Positions 6,163-7,863 of a stretch of DNA of 7,863 bases are shown here, one piece after another; within the stretch, counting starts at the first letter, position 1; every line of letters begins with the position of its first letter. This DNA is from Coxiellaceae bacterium. GTDB lineage: Bacteria > Pseudomonadota > Gammaproteobacteria > Coxiellales > Coxiellaceae. The stretch is taken from assembly GCA_003450655.1 (NCBI GenBank), contig DMFG01000158.1, positions 1 to 7,863 of the forward strand, given 5' to 3'. Position numbers and translations under genes: made by a program. The notes below the pieces were generated by a model. That model did no database searches. It saw only the letters and a list, made by a program, of their open reading frames with translations, and had not been told where the DNA came from.

Positions 6163-6957
6163 TTAGACAGCAATAGGTGCTTGAATACGAGCATGTGGAT
6201 GATAGTTCTCTATAGAGAAATCTTCAAACTGATAATCAAATAAACTCTTAGGGCGACGTTGAAACTTCAACGTAGGTAACTCTCTTGACTCCCGTGAAAG
6301 CTGCTGATTAACGGCTTCTAGATGATTAGTGTATATATGACAATCACCGCCAGACCAAATCAATTCACCCACCGCCAAATCACATTGCTGAGCAAGCATC
6401 GAGATCAAAAAAGCATAGGAAGCAATATTAAATGGCACACCTAAAAAAGCATCAGCAGAACGTTGAGTTAACTTACACGACAGCTGTCCATTTGCCACAT
6501 AAAACTGAAAAAAAGCGTGACACGGTGGTAAAGCCATTTGATCTAACTCAGCAACATTCCATGCATTAACAATCAATCGGCGCGAATTAGGGTTATCTTT
6601 AATCTCACTCAACAAGCGTTGCATCTGATCAATTATCTGACCATCTTTACCAACCCAAGAACGCCATTGTTTGCCATAAACAGGGCCTAAATCACCATGC
6701 TCATCTGCCCATTCATCCCAAATCGTAACACCGTGCTTTTGTAGTGATGAGACATTAGTACTGCCTTGTAAAAACCACAATAGCTCATGAATAATGCTTT
6801 TAGTATGAACTTTTTTGGTAGTTAACAATGGAAAACCTTGACTAAGATCAAATCGCATTTCTAAACCAAACACACTCAAGGTCCCTACACCTGTTCGATC
6901 ATGCTTTTCTACGCCTTTATCTAAAATGGTTTGTAAAAAATCTAAGTATTGCTGCAT
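6163..6957 (-). CDS. thyA: Thymidylate synthase
   Basis: ThyA methylates dUMP to dTMP using methylene-tetrahydrofolate, giving the cell its only de novo source of thymidylate where ThyX is absent. It is 264 residues, the same length as the E. coli enzyme and collinear with it. The catalytic Cys146 sits in [11 protein letters not shown]. Arg21, Arg126/Arg127, Arg166, Ser167, Asp169, Asn177, His207 and Tyr209 are all in the expected places for dUMP binding. [22 protein letters not shown] (78-99) is the most recognisable block. The ATG at 6957 matches the family start and has a GGAAG site about 10 bases upstream. It follows the small membrane-protein gene by 21 bases and lgt before that, so the three probably share a transcript. 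Minor variation includes Cys206 where E. coli has Thr. The enzyme should be active. Confidence 0.97.
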   Translation of the reverse strand: MQQYLDFLQTILDKGVEKHDRTGVGTLSVFGLEMRFDLSQGFPLLTTKKVHTKSIIHELLWFLQGSTNVSSLQKHGVTIWDEWADEHGDLGPVYGKQWRSWVGKDGQIIDQMQRLLSEIKDNPNSRRLIVNAWNVAELDQMALPPCHAFFQFYVANGQLSCKLTQRSADAFLGVPFNIASYAFLISMLAQQCDLAVGELIWSGGDCHIYTNHLEAVNQQLSRESRELPTLKFQRRPKSLFDYQFEDFSIENYHPHARIQAPIAV

Positions 6958-6978
6958 GGGTCTCTTCCGTCTGTATAA

Positions 6979-7332
6979 TTAAGCTGGTGTTGCTGCTGGT
7001 AGCATACTAGCAGCGGGTGTTCCTGAAGCTAATACAATAATTAACATCACCAACCACATTACCCAAATTGTAGCCATCATATGTGGCATCGATACGTGCT
7101 TAACTAACCAAAAGACTGCTGCTGAAGCACCCCCGGCTATTAACGGTATCGCTAGCAAAGCAATAATCCCTTGAATGACTCTCCCAATAGGGTGTCCAGA
7201 AAAGAAAAACGTCAGATCTTTTGCAATTAAATCATGCAGCGCTAATAAAGCACGAACGACATGAGCCAACTGATCCTGAAGAAAAACAGCTATAATTGAT
7301 AATAAAAGAATTAATATACCTTGTTTATACAT
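6979..7332 (-). CDS. Small membrane protein between lgt and thyA, function unknown
   Basis: From the ATG at 7332 this is a 117-residue protein with three likely membrane segments (about 4-19, 53-77 and 84-103), an amphipathic or polar stretch in between (20-50), and an Ala/Pro-rich C-terminal tail. I do not recognise the family. The upstream in-frame ATG at 7350 would add MTRRST but has no ribosome-binding site. The ATG at 7332 has GGAG at an ideal 7-base spacing, and that GGAG lies within the extra codons. The gene is 21 bases upstream of thyA and 76 bases after lgt on the same strand, so it is probably co-transcribed. A link to lipoprotein processing or the cell envelope is possible from position, but nothing in the protein shows it. 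Confidence 0.75.
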   Translation of the reverse strand: MYKQGILILLLSIIAVFLQDQLAHVVRALLALHDLIAKDLTFFFSGHPIGRVIQGIIALLAIPLIAGGASAAVFWLVKHVSMPHMMATIWVMWLVMLIIVLASGTPAASMLPAATPA

Positions 7333-7339
7333 AGTTGAT

Positions 7340-7343
7340 CTCC
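7340..7343 (-). promoter_or_regulatory. Ribosome-binding site that decides the small membrane-protein start
   Basis: Read leftward, GGAG ends 7 bases before the ATG at 7332. It sits inside the six codons that a start at 7350 would add, and no comparable site precedes 7350. The shorter protein is therefore preferred. Confidence 0.65.
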
Positions 7344-7408
7344 GTGTCATGATGATTTAATGATCACAAGCTTTCATTGCACTTGTTAAACTTGGCGTAA
7401 AGTGTAAC

Positions 7409-7863
7409 TTATCTTGAACGATAAATCTTGTATAAAGCACAACCACCTAACAACATCATAGGGATTGATAACAACTGACCCATTGTCATCCAATTAAAGG
7501 CAACGAATCCTTTTTGAATATCGGGCTGTCGAAAGAACTCTAAAATGAATCTAAAAACACCATAACAGAATAAAAATAAGGCAGACACAGCAAATCGCGG
7601 ACGTGGCTTAGATGAAAACCACCATAAGATCATAAAAAACAACACCCCTTCTGTAAAACATTCATACAACTGGGAAGGGTGACGAGGCAGAGGACCAGCC
7701 CCAGGAAAGACAACTCCCCATGGCATATCAGTTACACGACCCCATAACTCATTATTAATAAAGTTTCCTAACCGACCTAACCCCAAACCAATAGGCACTA
7801 ATGGTGCAGAAAAGTCTGTCACGTCCCATAAGCTCTTTTTAGTATGGCGGCTAAATACCCATA
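7409..7863 (-). CDS. lgt: Prolipoprotein diacylglyceryl transferase, C-terminal part (truncated by window edge)
   Basis: Lgt moves diacylglycerol from phosphatidylglycerol onto the lipobox cysteine of prolipoproteins, the first step of lipoprotein maturation, in the inner membrane. The visible frame is open to the right edge and gives about 150 residues, roughly the second half of a family member of about 260-290. It contains the Lgt signature [19 protein letters not shown], with the family-essential Arg and Asn of GRLGN and the Gly of LWGR. It also has [10 protein letters not shown], the EFFRQPD motif and [10 protein letters not shown]. The signature has Asn where E. coli has Gly (FINGELWGR). 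The GTG at 7820-7822 is an internal codon, since the frame and the homology continue upstream through [11 protein letters not shown]. The short loop before LPRHP, lacking the E. coli insertion, is common. The gene starts outside the window and heads the lgt-small protein-thyA unit as far as can be seen. Confidence 0.95.
   Translation of the reverse strand, partial: WVFSRHTKKSLWDVTDFSAPLVPIGLGLGRLGNFINNELWGRVTDMPWGVVFPGAGPLPRHPSQLYECFTEGVLFFMILWWFSSKPRPRFAVSALFLFCYGVFRFILEFFRQPDIQKGFVAFNWMTMGQLLSIPMMLLGGCALYKIYRSR

Noticed and set aside
7333..7350. ATG at 7350 as the start of the small membrane protein
   Set aside because: No ribosome-binding site precedes it, while GGAG inside these codons is ideally spaced for the ATG at 7332.
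7357..7377. Six-codon frame MKACDH between lgt and the small membrane gene
   Set aside because: No ribosome-binding site and no stall or repeat-codon signal, so it is consistent with chance.
7409..7822. A complete 137-residue gene starting at the GTG at 7822
   Set aside because: The frame stays open to the window edge and Lgt-like sequence continues upstream. It is the C-terminal half of lgt.
1..7863. CRISPR array, tRNA, insertion sequence, toxin-antitoxin or defence system
   Set aside because: No regularly spaced repeats, cloverleaf sequence, transposase, terminal repeats or toxin-antitoxin pair were seen on either strand.

Overview
The window is an ordinary chromosomal stretch from an AT-rich proteobacterium. 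The best guess is a gammaproteobacterium, possibly of the Legionella/Coxiella type. The evidence for this is the thyA-lgt neighbourhood, the sequence style of CarA, CarB, ThyA and Lgt, and the pairing of an MFS with a GadC-like amino-acid permease. The genus cannot be fixed from the sequence alone. I see no rRNA, tRNA, insertion sequence, CRISPR array, phage gene or defence cassette.

Layout, left to right. (1) Positions 1-1438, minus strand: the start of carB (cut by the window edge) and complete carA, the two subunits of carbamoyl-phosphate synthetase, whose reading frames overlap by 22 bases. (2) Positions 1439-1717: a divergent control region with a convincing rightward promoter, a weaker leftward one, and a perfect 15-bp inverted repeat just upstream of carA. 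(3) Positions 1718-4452, plus strand: two inner-membrane transporters 17 bases apart, an MFS carrier and an APC-superfamily amino-acid permease that starts with TTG. (4) Positions 4491-5180, minus strand: a multi-pass membrane protein of the 'MCFSA' (DUF6629-like) type. Its terminator lies inside the end of the convergent permease gene. (5) Positions 5181-5502: a second divergent control region, AT-rich. (6) Positions 5503-6156, plus strand: a secreted (periplasmic) protein of unknown function with a clear signal peptide and its own good promoter. (7) Positions 6163-7863, minus strand: an apparent operon lgt (partial) - small membrane protein - thyA, running leftward and meeting the secreted-protein gene tail to tail with only 6 bases between stop codons.

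The genes do housekeeping work. CarAB feeds carbamoyl phosphate to pyrimidine and arginine synthesis. ThyA makes dTMP from dUMP. Lgt attaches the diacylglyceryl group to prolipoproteins. The MFS/APC pair probably imports or exchanges small metabolites such as amino acids; its location opposite carAB is suggestive but proves no link. No new biological system is evident. The points most worth a second look are the strand-asymmetric terminator embedded in a coding sequence, the palindrome in the carA leader, and three uncharacterised proteins (the DUF6629-like protein, the secreted protein, and the small membrane protein between lgt and thyA).
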